NCBI RefSeq assembly: GCF_036325985.1
Contig: NZ_JAUHLI010000033.1
Location: 1 to 14,506, forward strand
DNA: 14,506 bases
Reading direction: 5' to 3'
Source of the DNA: Alkalimonas cellulosilytica
Lineage (GTDB): Bacteria > Pseudomonadota > Gammaproteobacteria > Enterobacterales > Alteromonadaceae
Below, piece by piece: positions 1-7,741 of the stretch; positions within the stretch are counted from its first letter, which is position 1, and the number at the start of each line of letters is the position of its first letter. Below the pieces are notes generated by a model, which was not told the DNA's origin, searched no databases, and saw only the letters and a list, made by a program, of their open reading frames with translations. A program made the translations under genes and the position numbers.

Positions 1-1
1 G

Positions 2-493
2 GCGGTATTGCGCACCTTGGTGCAAGCTGCTAGGGAAGGGTTAAAAATCGACATGGGCTATGTCTCGCTGACCTCGCCGGATGAAGAAAGCCGCATCATT
101 GCACCACACAGTCTGGTCTGTACCCCACTGCGCTGGCATGTGCGGGCTTACTGCGAAAAGAACCGTGATTTTCGGGATTTTGTGCTAAGCCGCTTTCGCG
201 GGTTCCATGGCGTGGAAGGCAAAGCCGAGCAGTGCCAGCAGGATGACAGCCGCTGGAATACCCTGGTACCAATCGAGCTGATACCCGATACCCGGCTAAC
301 CGAGTACCAAAAAGCCATTATTGAAACCGACTACAACATGAACCAAGGCAAGCGCATCATCGAAGTGCGCTCCGCCCTGGTGCCTTATGCCGTGCAGGTA
401 CTGAACCTGGATTTGACCAAAATCGATGCTAGGCCAGAGGCTCAGCAGATCATGGTGGCTAATTTAGCTGAGGTGCAGCGGCATGCTTTTTGA
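2..493 (+). CDS. WYL-domain transcriptional regulator, C-terminal part (5' end outside window)
   Basis: The reading frame is open to the left edge, so the first in-frame TTG at 8 is unlikely to be the true start and the DNA-binding wHTH part must lie outside the window. The visible 160-odd residues hold the end of a WYL domain (GYVSLTSPDEESRIIAPHSL, then a PLRWHVRAYC stretch and FRDFVLSRFRG), followed by a WCX-like C-terminal region. This WYL subtype is the one seen in BrxR/CapW-type repressors that control phage-defence operons. They are thought to sense a nucleic-acid ligand through the WYL pocket. The gene converges on the GIY-YIG gene with only 6 nt between stops. What it regulates cannot be told from this window. 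The HEPN promoter inverted repeat at 2601-2627 is one possible target, but that is a guess. Confidence 0.85.
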   Translation, partial: AVLRTLVQAAREGLKIDMGYVSLTSPDEESRIIAPHSLVCTPLRWHVRAYCEKNRDFRDFVLSRFRGFHGVEGKAEQCQQDDSRWNTLVPIELIPDTRLTEYQKAIIETDYNMNQGKRIIEVRSALVPYAVQVLNLDLTKIDARPEAQQIMVANLAEVQRHAF

Positions 494-499
494 ATGCCT

Positions 500-1230
500 T
501 TACACATATCGAATGGGGTTCGCGGTACCAAAACGATATTCTTCAGAAATTCTTTTACCTACATACATTTTTTGAACTGACAAAGGAGCTTCACGACCAA
601 CAAAACCAACGCGACCAGGCCGTTCAGTACGACTTGGAAAATTATCTGAGGTAGCAGGTAACCATTGTTCCGGCAAAAACGCTCTCTTAATTACACCCTT
701 TTCTGAAGCTAAAACCAACTCAACTTTACTTGCCCTTTCCAAGCTAATTTTCCAAGCATACCTTGTAGCCTCATATATTGGTTGATCAGAAGCAGTTCGG
801 TTTATGCTAATTAATAATACACGATGGTTAAAAAATAGCTGGTTCAGCTAAGTACTCTCGAACAATTTCATCTGCATGCATAGCGCCTCTGTCGCCGCTA
901 TCTTCACCAGCAATTAAATTAGTTAACCCTGGATATGCATCAATTAGAGCTGCTTCAACTTCTTTAGCAACGTCAACATCCATACCATGCCTATGGACAA
1001 CATGGCTAACCTCGAAACCAGCAAGCAGTATTTCACGAATTTGTCTTAGCTTATCTCCGACTTCATCTGAATCTTTTCCAAGCTCATCGCGAATGTGTGA
1101 AAATAAGCGATTACCAACACCACGTCCAATGTAAAAATGTTTCTCCACTCCTTGGATCAATAAGGCGATAAACATAATTTCTCAGTTTATTAATTACTTC
1201 CGGTGGAAAACTATCGATGGCATGCTCCAT
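500..1230 (-). pseudogene. LEM-3-like GIY-YIG endonuclease (COG3680 type), two homopolymer frameshifts
   Basis: Three reading-frame segments join into one 242-residue protein if one base is removed from each of two A/T runs. The N-terminal segment starts with ATG at 1230-1228 and reads MEHAIDSFPPEVINKL, then NYVYRLIDPRSGET. Frame changes at the A5 run 1133-1137, after which FYIGRGVGNRLFSHI follows (the YIG half of the GIY-YIG core). A second change at the A6 run 830-835 bypasses a TAA stop and gives NHRVLLISINR, IYEATRYAWKIS and the C-terminal GFVGREAPLSVQKMYVGKR and ANPIRYV blocks. As I recall the family, COG3680 proteins carry all of these blocks in this order, so this is one gene, not two. 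The repaired length (729 coding bases) is normal for the family. The fold is a structure-specific DNA nuclease domain as in animal LEM-3/ANKLE1. It is the last gene of the HEPN-protease-GIY operon, 50 nt after the protease stop. Sequencing error is as likely as true decay. Confidence 0.85.
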
Positions 1231-1280
1231 GTAAATCAAATAAGAGTAATTAGACAGAATTTAACAATAAAAATAATTTG

Positions 1281-1886
1281 CTATAAACTCAAATCACATC
1301 TGCATAAAACGAATATGTCACCAGAAATAATATTGTAAGGCCTTGATGCGTTAGACGATTGAACGCTATCGACTCGGATCAGGTCAAAGCTTATAAATTC
1401 GCTTTCGCCACTAGAGTCAAAAAAACGCACTCCATTTTCATCTGAGTTCGTAATAACTGACCAGTGAGCGTAATCATCATACCCACAGTTATAGTCGTAT
1501 CCGATAATACAAACTGTGCCTGCTTTACTGTTAGCACTTTTAATAATTTCTAAAACTTCCTTTCTCGTAGGCTTTTTATTTAACTGCCAGAATGGTATTT
1601 TCATTACAAAATTATACTCACGTCCTGAGTAATTATTTGTGAAATAAAAATTTTCGTGCAGGTAACTAATCACCCGACTTAATGTATTCTTTATCGACCC
1701 TCTTCTTGTTCCATTAACGAAACTCATTGGATCACCATCCAGTAGATAAGCTTTTAAGACTTGTGTAAATAGCTCATCTGCTGATAACTCAGGCTCTAAG
1801 CTCCGAATAGCATTTACTATCGCATAAAACCCACAAGCTCCATCTAATTCGCCTTGCTTGGAAGGCTTTATTCTTTTACTAGACAT
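1281..1886 (-). CDS. predicted papain-like cysteine protease
   Basis: This 201-residue protein has the order of catalytic residues expected for clan CA (papain-like) cysteine proteases. Gln11 is a candidate oxyanion-hole residue, Cys18 sits in LDGACGFYAIVNA at the start of a helix, His141 lies in YAHWSVIT, and Asp157 follows in VRFFDSSG. I do not recognise the exact family; C39-like or another small bacterial papain-fold family are both possible. No signal peptide or membrane segment is visible, so it should act in the cytoplasm. The ATG at 1886 has an AGGAG Shine-Dalgarno 5-6 nt upstream and lies only 8 nt after the HEPN stop, so the two are almost certainly co-translated. The gene is visibly A+T-richer than the HEPN gene before it, which hints at a different origin. 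Substrate is unknown; the HEPN partner is an obvious candidate (inference). Confidence 0.65.
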   Translation of the reverse strand: MSSKRIKPSKQGELDGACGFYAIVNAIRSLEPELSADELFTQVLKAYLLDGDPMSFVNGTRRGSIKNTLSRVISYLHENFYFTNNYSGREYNFVMKIPFWQLNKKPTRKEVLEIIKSANSKAGTVCIIGYDYNCGYDDYAHWSVITNSDENGVRFFDSSGESEFISFDLIRVDSVQSSNASRPYNIISGDIFVLCRCDLSL

Positions 1887-1894
1887 ATTTACTC

Positions 1895-2563
1895 CTATAA
1901 AACCGTATAAATCGCCTCACCCCATAACTGCTGATGCGCAGACATCATCAACGCAATAATCAGTGGGATGAGGTGTTGCAAAAGATTGCAGGCATCTTTT
2001 AATTGTTCGCGATTTACGCTGCTGTTGTGCGTGGCACCACCGTGGATGAGTTGATTGCGAAGTGTGTAAAGCCGCGTAAAGATGCAACCAAGAGCCAGTG
2101 GCACATTCTTCTCTGCCAGCGCTTTGTTCAAAGCTGCTTTTGAGGCTTTAAAGCTTTGTAGCCACTCGTCTTCGCTAAGCCGGCCGCGTTGAAAGTCCCA
2201 AAACGGCCGGTACACATAACGGTTGTCCATCAGTAAACGAATGCTGCTGCTAAATTGCTGCCAGATGAGGTCATAGAGTTGATTTGCAGTATCAAGATCA
2301 GCAATTTTACCCAGAAACGCCTGAAAGCTTTGCTCTTCGGCCATGCGCTCGCCATCCGCAAATTCGTTGGCATAAGCGGCATTAAAGCTGATCCAGTAAA
2401 AAATAAACTCGGCATCATGGTCTTTAGCCACTCTTGCCTGCTCTGCTTTTTGCAGCCAGCTAAGCGCCCGATGCACCCTGAGTGATAAATTCAATGGATA
2501 AAATGCACGCTCTTCCCGATGTCGGGTTTTTAATTCCTCGTAGCTTAACTCCTTTACTGGCAT
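1895..2563 (-). CDS. Apea-like HEPN domain protein (putative RNase/toxin-like effector)
   Basis: This 222-residue, largely helical protein carries the HEPN catalytic signature Rx4H in TLRNQLIHGGATHNSSVNRE (Arg and His near residues 168-173). It also has the upstream FIFYWISFNAAYANEF block (residues ~53-68) typical of Apea-like HEPN proteins. HEPN proteins with this motif are commonly metal-independent RNases used as toxins or abortive-infection effectors; activity here is inferred. The ATG at 2563 follows a GGAG about 10 nt upstream. The promoter region holds an inverted repeat (2601-2627) and is duplicated about 6.5 kb away, upstream of the DUF6361 gene. It is the first gene of an operon with a papain-like protease and a GIY-YIG nuclease, which suggests a regulated toxin module. 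Its former upstream neighbour was probably the AAA+ ATPase gene. Confidence 0.85.
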   Translation of the reverse strand: MPVKELSYEELKTRHREERAFYPLNLSLRVHRALSWLQKAEQARVAKDHDAEFIFYWISFNAAYANEFADGERMAEEQSFQAFLGKIADLDTANQLYDLIWQQFSSSIRLLMDNRYVYRPFWDFQRGRLSEDEWLQSFKASKAALNKALAEKNVPLALGCIFTRLYTLRNQLIHGGATHNSSVNREQLKDACNLLQHLIPLIIALMMSAHQQLWGEAIYTVL

Positions 2564-2600
2564 GTTATTTTTGCTCCGTCCTTTTAGCCTGTGCCTATTA

Positions 2601-2627
2601 TTGCCATAGAGCTTAGAACAATGGCAA
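2601..2627. promoter_or_regulatory. inverted repeat in HEPN promoter, candidate operator
   Basis: TTGCCAT and ATGGCAA form a perfect 7-bp inverted repeat separated by 13 nt, so arm centres are 20 bp apart, about two helical turns, as expected for a dimeric repressor. It lies 38-64 nt upstream of the HEPN ATG. The arms are unchanged in the duplicate at 9099-9125, although the spacer between them has a substitution. The regulator is not identified; either WYL protein is possible. Confidence 0.5.
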
Positions 2628-2638
2628 GCTTTTATCCT

Positions 2639-2669
2639 GCGAAGTCCTACTTAAAATAAGGTACTTCGC
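2639..2669. other. stem-loop at edge of left direct repeat
   Basis: GCGAAGT at 2639-2645 pairs with ACTTCGC at 2663-2669, with CCT/AGG able to extend the stem inward. The equivalent position in the right repeat keeps only the GCGAA/TTCGC outer stem and a different interior that can also pair. On the + strand the stem is followed by a T-rich stretch, but no + strand gene ends here, so a terminator role is not established. Confidence 0.4.
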
Positions 2670-2778
2670 TTTCATTATTTAGAGTTTTGTTAATTCGGAT
2701 TAATCTCATGACACCATAACATCCGCTAGTCATATAGAGGCGTAACTTAAACAAACCGATAATAAAGCAAATAAACTC

Positions 2779-5700
2779 TTATGGTGGCGTGAGTGAAATT
2801 AACCAGTCGGCTATATTCTCTGACTCATAAGTACCATTTTGACCAAGGCTAAAGAGCAGATCCTCCTGACGAGGTTGACCGAAAACCATCCGATACAGGG
2901 CTAAACCTTGTTTAAGTTTTTTGAGCTTACCAACTTCCTTGCTAAAAGGTAGTATAGGAATACGCCGCTCAATCCGAGCAGGACCTTCCAATATCCAGTA
3001 CGGAATGAGGTCGGAATGTTCATCGGCTTTTTGCTGGGATACTATTTTGAACAATTCCTGCCAAGGATCACCAGTTTTAAATGTCTCCGGAAGTGCATTC
3101 AAACCATATTGCGCAGCAACATTCTTTCTGACCGCATGGCCCTTATAACGATGAACTCGGCCTTCGCGTTGTTCAAGATCAACGGGATTGGAAGGCAGGT
3201 TCCAATGGACCACGGCATGGCACCAAGTGTGGAAGTCCAACCCTTCCTGACCAATTGATGTCGATGCTAGAACGAAAGGACGAAACGGAGAGTTGAAGGC
3301 GTCTCGTACCGAGTCTGCGCGAACGAGAGCCTGGTTATTGTCGTCTCGAATATCCCCGAACCGGAGCGCGAAACGACAGCGGGTGTTAAAATCAACAAGG
3401 GCAAAGCCGTCGCCCGATATCTTTATTTCGTCGATTCGAATCTGAGCGGTTCGCAGTGACAACACTGACTGGATGCATTCGGCTATGCTAGCTACCAGTC
3501 TTTCCGGTGCGTGCTCTTGGAGACCCAAAGACTCCCGAAGGACGTGCACATATTCATCGAGCACCGATTGGATATTGCCGTCGATACCGTACTGAAGCGT
3601 CAACCGCCAATAAGTGTCCTCGCCAGTACCTCGTAGCATCGCAATGGTCTCCGGCATGTTGAAAAGAGATCGAAAACCGGATGCAATTCTGGCTGCGGCT
3701 GACAAAAGATTCGAATCGTCCGCTTCGAGCCCGGCACCGACACGGCGTAGCGCTCGAAGGGCACACACGCCAGGGCCGGCAAGCGCTAAATCGCAAAGCA
3801 CATCCACTAGATCGCCCGGTTGAGGACCGAGAGGAATGTTGCCCTCAGCCATGCTAACCAGTAGGTCGATGTGATCTTTGAAGTGGGTACCAAATTCATG
3901 GTCCGGCGTAGCGGACGTCCATCCCGAATGGCTCTTACACCAGTCTAACAATCCATTCTGGGAATCAAGAAGAATGGGGGCTGCCCAATACCAGCGCTTA
4001 TCAGCCCGAGCTCCTTCCTCTCCAGCAGGCAGAGTCTCGACCAAACCGCGGCAAACAGTCTTGACCTCGTCCCTCAGTTCCTGGGCGCTCAGTGGCCTGC
4101 TTCCACGGCGCCGAGCAATCTCAAGCGGATCTATCTTGGTGACAAGGGTTGGAGACGGTAGCAACCAAGCGATAACCGGCATACCCGTTAAGCGATTGTC
4201 GTTTGAAGCCACAGCAAACCGCAGTAATGGCTTAATCTTGTCATAGAGTTCGCTGTGGGAAACCGAGGAGCCGGCTATCATCTTCCGTTCAGCTTCGTAG
4301 GAGCAGATCGATGCAATCGCGTCGGGTACAGCGCTCCATGAGGAAAACACAAGGGCCTTGGTCAAGCCATCTTTCTCACGGAATACGCCACCAGGCTCGA
4401 TATACGGCATGGATGGCGGCATCCATAAAAGCTGCCACATGCCCTTATCAATCGTATCCTCAAAGAGTACGCGCATCCTCGGATTGGCAGGGTCTAGAGC
4501 TTGATAACCTTCTAGTTTGCCCTTCGTCAGCAACTGTCCGTGTGCCGAAGTAAGAATCTCTCGAAGCGCATTTGAAGGAGCATTCAACTGGACATCTAGT
4601 TTATGTCGCAGTTCATAATGTTTCAAAAAGTTGATCAAGTAAGGCGCAGACTTCCAATATTCAATGGGTTCCCCAGCCTTAACGCAGAGTGCCACTGCGT
4701 CAACGGTCGCGGCGTGCTGAAGATCCGCTGGCGTGAGGGGAGCCCTCCGCTCGATCTCGGTCAGCATTGAGTTGTGATCACGAGTCGTCGCGACTCGCTC
4801 CGTGCGACACATGACGCTCAGGAGCGCGCGTTCAAGCTTGGCCTTTTTCCCCATATGACCTACGGAGCCCTTTGCGCAGACGTGGAGTGTTGTTCGATGC
4901 TCTGACAAGAGACTTTTCACTGCATCGACCTTGCCTGAATCATTGAAGAGGAAGCTCAGTGTCCTGATGAAATCTGGATAGTGGTCGTCTTCGTCATTCT
5001 CCTGGTCGAGCGTGAACATTTTGTAGGGCGTTGCGGACAGCAGGAGAACTCGAACGCCGGGACGTTCAAAGAGCGCGGTCGCCAGCATGGAGGCTTCATC
5101 ATCGCCATCCAACAGGTGCTTGAATCGTTGGAATTCATCAAGGATGACCAAATCGGGCTCAAGCGCGGAAAGGCACACTGATGCCAGCTTGCTTCTGAGT
5201 TTTCCGATCAGGTCGTAGCGAAGCTGAGAGTCCTCCCAAGGAATTCTGCTGCAGTCCCGGTATCGGGCAAATTTTTCACATCCTTCCTTCAAGGCCGCAT
5301 ACAGTTCGGCATCCTCAAGGACAGCCCGGCGAAAGGCCTTGGAAAGGTCTGTGTCCAGATCCTCTGCCAGGAGGTTTTTGGCCTTGGCTCGCCAGTTATC
5401 CTTACCTGCTGTCGCCTGAAGAATGTTGAGGAGACCAACGCGCAGCCGTCTACGCCGTTCATTTTGCGCCAGGGGCAAGTCGTACAGCATCCGATAGAGA
5501 ATCACCCGCTCGTCGGCATGCCCGCCTCGACTGCGGGCATGATCGAAGGCTGTGCCGGGAGTCAGGCTGATGAAATTTACCTTATTCTTTCGCAGCGAAC
5601 GTACTTGCCTGGGCAGGTAAGTCAGCCGCGTGGCGATTGAAAAACCATCGGTGTCGCTAACATTGAGCCGATTAACATTCTGGGTTGCGATGGCGGCATT

Positions 5701-5934
5701 GGAGCAGATGTAGATCACATCGACCCGATCCACATCGTCCTGAAGGTGCTCCAAGGTCTTGGCGATGATACCTCGGGCGACAAGCGTTTTCCCGAGTCCA
5801 ACTTCATCGGCGATCAGAAAACGGGAAGTTGGGTCACTGCCATAGAGCCGCTTAAAGGCGTACTCCACGGTCTTCCTCTGGAAATCTTTCAGACCGGCCA
5901 AGGCGGGGGCTGATAAAAAGCGGTTGCTATGCAT
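2779..5934 (-). CDS. SNF2/superfamily 2 helicase-like ATPase of the DUF6361-PLD module
   Basis: A 1051-residue protein when read from the ATG at 5934, which has GGAGG about 6 nt upstream. The in-frame ATG at 5958 lies deeper in the PLD gene and has no such site. Superfamily 2 motifs are in order: LIADEVGLGKT (Walker A, K49), VILDEFQRF (DExQ-type box II, residues 266-269), LLLSATP (motif III, ~300-303), STSIGQEGLDF (motif V) and QREGRVHR (motif VI, 922-929). A long insertion of about 200 residues separates motifs I and II. A conserved-looking FGQPRQEDLL tail sits near 1018-1027. The last codons of PLD overlap its start by 8 nt (ATGCATAG), so translation is coupled. It probably moves on or remodels nucleic acid to feed the PLD nuclease. 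DISARM and Dpd use comparable helicases, but the other proteins of those systems are absent here. Confidence 0.9.
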   Translation of the reverse strand: MHSNRFLSAPALAGLKDFQRKTVEYAFKRLYGSDPTSRFLIADEVGLGKTLVARGIIAKTLEHLQDDVDRVDVIYICSNAAIATQNVNRLNVSDTDGFSIATRLTYLPRQVRSLRKNKVNFISLTPGTAFDHARSRGGHADERVILYRMLYDLPLAQNERRRRLRVGLLNILQATAGKDNWRAKAKNLLAEDLDTDLSKAFRRAVLEDAELYAALKEGCEKFARYRDCSRIPWEDSQLRYDLIGKLRSKLASVCLSALEPDLVILDEFQRFKHLLDGDDEASMLATALFERPGVRVLLLSATPYKMFTLDQENDEDDHYPDFIRTLSFLFNDSGKVDAVKSLLSEHRTTLHVCAKGSVGHMGKKAKLERALLSVMCRTERVATTRDHNSMLTEIERRAPLTPADLQHAATVDAVALCVKAGEPIEYWKSAPYLINFLKHYELRHKLDVQLNAPSNALREILTSAHGQLLTKGKLEGYQALDPANPRMRVLFEDTIDKGMWQLLWMPPSMPYIEPGGVFREKDGLTKALVFSSWSAVPDAIASICSYEAERKMIAGSSVSHSELYDKIKPLLRFAVASNDNRLTGMPVIAWLLPSPTLVTKIDPLEIARRRGSRPLSAQELRDEVKTVCRGLVETLPAGEEGARADKRWYWAAPILLDSQNGLLDWCKSHSGWTSATPDHEFGTHFKDHIDLLVSMAEGNIPLGPQPGDLVDVLCDLALAGPGVCALRALRRVGAGLEADDSNLLSAAARIASGFRSLFNMPETIAMLRGTGEDTYWRLTLQYGIDGNIQSVLDEYVHVLRESLGLQEHAPERLVASIAECIQSVLSLRTAQIRIDEIKISGDGFALVDFNTRCRFALRFGDIRDDNNQALVRADSVRDAFNSPFRPFVLASTSIGQEGLDFHTWCHAVVHWNLPSNPVDLEQREGRVHRYKGHAVRKNVAAQYGLNALPETFKTGDPWQELFKIVSQQKADEHSDLIPYWILEGPARIERRIPILPFSKEVGKLKKLKQGLALYRMVFGQPRQEDLLFSLGQNGTYESENIADWLISLTPP

Positions 5935-7741
5935 CACGCCCTCCAATAGCCGATTCAAAAACTTTCCAGAGGTTCAAAAAATCCTCGGGGATAATCGCAT
6001 TCTGGCTTCCCTGGGACAGATCACGAACCAGCACCGAGATTTCCGATAGTCGCTCCGGGTGTCGGCTGTAAGTGCGGGTCAGCTCTTCCAATAGCGGGAT
6101 ATCTTCACCGCCGGCCAACTGGGCCAACCATTTGGCGAACCCGGAGCCACTTCCTGGATCAAGTCCGGATACATTAGCATCGCCCAGCAAAAGCAGGAGA
6201 TAACGCAGAAATCCCTCCTGATTACTGATCACGGTTTGCAGGATGGCAGAGTTGCGTTCTTCTGGAACGCCGGTAACGGGAATATTCAGTACAAACCGGG
6301 CCGAAACGTCCGGATGATTGGTCTTAAGTTCAAACGCGATGAGGCCCGTTACAGAAGAGGCGGAGAACTCTCCGAGTCCGATCCCACCGTGAGCGTCGCC
6401 GTCTAGGAAATCCACCGCGAAGTCCCGAGTAACGGTTATCGGCCATGCTGTAGCAATGACGATCCCCTCAAGGGCTGGAATTTCTCCCGTCAACAGCAAT
6501 GACCACAGGCCGTCCTTCGATCCCGGACGGCATTCGATGGCCAGAACTGTTTCAGCTATAAGGGAGCGTGCCCGTTCAAAGGATTGCTCAGCCGCTTGCC
6601 GGAGCGCATCAATACTTCCTTCTTTGCTCGTGTCAAAGTCGACAAGATATTCACCTAATCCGTCAGCGCCAAGAAGCTCGTCAATGCCGCCAACTCTGCT
6701 CTTCCGGCCAACTAGCCCGACCAGAATCTCGACATTCTTCGAGGCATTCAGCGCCGCGTTGGTTGCATTCGCAGACCCCATGATCACATGGGTGTAGTCT
6801 GAATAGTACTTGGTCTCAAACAGATAGACCTTTGCATGGAGGCCGCTTGCAAGCGGTTGTTCGATGGCATCGTCTTCCTCGCCATCCTCGGTTTCCGCCG
6901 CGTCGTCCAGATGAAGATATTGCGTGAAGAGCTCGAGAGTCTCCTTCTTCAGGGCTGATAATGACTCCGGACGTGAGATAATAGCATCAGCGGCCTTGGT
7001 GTTTCTCGTCAATGCTCGCAGGGCCTCATCAGAACAGAACGGCGAAATGACGGCCATCCGATTCGCCATGGGAGGATCCCAGTCATACGCTTTCGTTCCC
7101 GGAAGATAGAAGGTCAGCTCGTCAAAGCCGTCAGGGAGTTCCCACTGGACTCGATGCAACTCGTCCGCGAATCTGAGGGCTTGTTCATTCCTGCCAGGCT
7201 CTGTTTTTCCGGTGGCCAGATCAGGAAGCGTTTTGAAAAAATGAACCAGCGGTTTATTTGATTTGGACTTCCGGCCTGCAATAGTCCCTTCGAGCTGAAG
7301 TGACAGGTCCCAGGACTGATCGGTGGTCATATTCCTCGTCAGGACCACAAGACGATACATTGAGTTGCTTTGATCCGGGCTGACAAAACGGATTGCCCAG
7401 ACTTTCGGATGGAAAACGCCTCCGCCAGGGGCAGTTACCTCGACAACCATTTCCTCAAGAAACCCAAACAAGGGGTTGGGTTTGGCAATCTGGGGCACCT
7501 GAATCCGCCCCCGTTGCACATAAACGGTGATGCGTTTCGAGTACCTGCGGATGGCCTCAAGCACAGCCAACGGGTCAGGATCGGTCTGACCATCCGCTGC
7601 CATTAACGCCAGATAGACAGGAGCCTCAAGCAGCAGGGCTGGGTCCATCGAAAAGGTAGTCGCAACAGCCTCGTCAAACATCATCCCCGGCGGTGGCGTC
7701 AGTGCAGTGGTATAAAGGCTCCGGGAGTTTGGGTTTAGCAT
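5927..7741 (-). CDS. phospholipase D-like (two-HKD) nuclease-family protein
   Basis: This 604-residue protein has two HxK half-sites, as in pseudo-dimeric PLD-superfamily enzymes. The first is GGGVFHPKVWAIRF (H111, K113) followed by VVLTRNMT (N137). The second is SGLHAKVYLFE (H302, K304, acidic residue at the D position) followed by IMGSANAT (S323, N325). VISPFCSDEAL near 231-241 fits the start of the second PLD domain. An acidic linker at about 280-293 precedes the second site. Members of this superfamily associated with helicases act as DNA nucleases (for example DrmC and DpdK as known partners); phospholipid cleavage is unlikely because no export signal is visible. The ATG overlaps the DUF6361 stop by 7 nt (ATGCTAA), and its own end overlaps the helicase start, so all three genes form one translationally coupled unit. 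HKD1 is the weaker site because it lacks the acidic residue. Confidence 0.9.
   Translation of the reverse strand: MLNPNSRSLYTTALTPPPGMMFDEAVATTFSMDPALLLEAPVYLALMAADGQTDPDPLAVLEAIRRYSKRITVYVQRGRIQVPQIAKPNPLFGFLEEMVVEVTAPGGGVFHPKVWAIRFVSPDQSNSMYRLVVLTRNMTTDQSWDLSLQLEGTIAGRKSKSNKPLVHFFKTLPDLATGKTEPGRNEQALRFADELHRVQWELPDGFDELTFYLPGTKAYDWDPPMANRMAVISPFCSDEALRALTRNTKAADAIISRPESLSALKKETLELFTQYLHLDDAAETEDGEEDDAIEQPLASGLHAKVYLFETKYYSDYTHVIMGSANATNAALNASKNVEILVGLVGRKSRVGGIDELLGADGLGEYLVDFDTSKEGSIDALRQAAEQSFERARSLIAETVLAIECRPGSKDGLWSLLLTGEIPALEGIVIATAWPITVTRDFAVDFLDGDAHGGIGLGEFSASSVTGLIAFELKTNHPDVSARFVLNIPVTGVPEERNSAILQTVISNQEGFLRYLLLLLGDANVSGLDPGSGSGFAKWLAQLAGGEDIPLLEELTRTYSRHPERLSEISVLVRDLSQGSQNAIIPEDFLNLWKVFESAIGGRDA

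Larger units (their letters stand above)
2531..2671. repeat. direct repeat, left copy (HEPN promoter and 5' end)
   Basis: About 140 bp here match 9030-9171 in the same orientation. From about 2538 to 2643 the match is nearly perfect: I count a C/T change in the HEPN coding part, small changes near the ATG including a length difference of 1-2 bases, and an A/C change at about 2618. From 2644 to 2671 only the outer stem of a hairpin and an AAGGT.CTTCGCTT block are kept. The copy contains the first codons of HEPN, its ribosome binding site, its promoter region and the inverted repeat at 2601-2627. The two copies enclose the helicase/PLD/DUF6361 operon; the start-to-start distance is 6499 bp. Confidence 0.9.

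Noticed and set aside
500..1175. Two independent small minus-strand genes of 80 and 115 residues
   Set aside because: Reading through the A6 run gives NHRVLLISINR...YEATRYAWKIS joining them, and an upstream frame supplies the N-terminus; together they match one COG3680-type protein.
3878..4246. 122-residue + strand ORF inside the helicase
   Set aside because: Antisense shadow of a well-supported gene; low-complexity translation rich in Ser/Arg with no recognisable motif and no ribosome site.
5935..5958. Upstream ATG at 5958 for the helicase
   Set aside because: It overlaps the PLD gene by 32 nt without a visible ribosome site, while the ATG at 5934 has GGAGG about 6 nt upstream and an 8-nt overlap typical of coupling.
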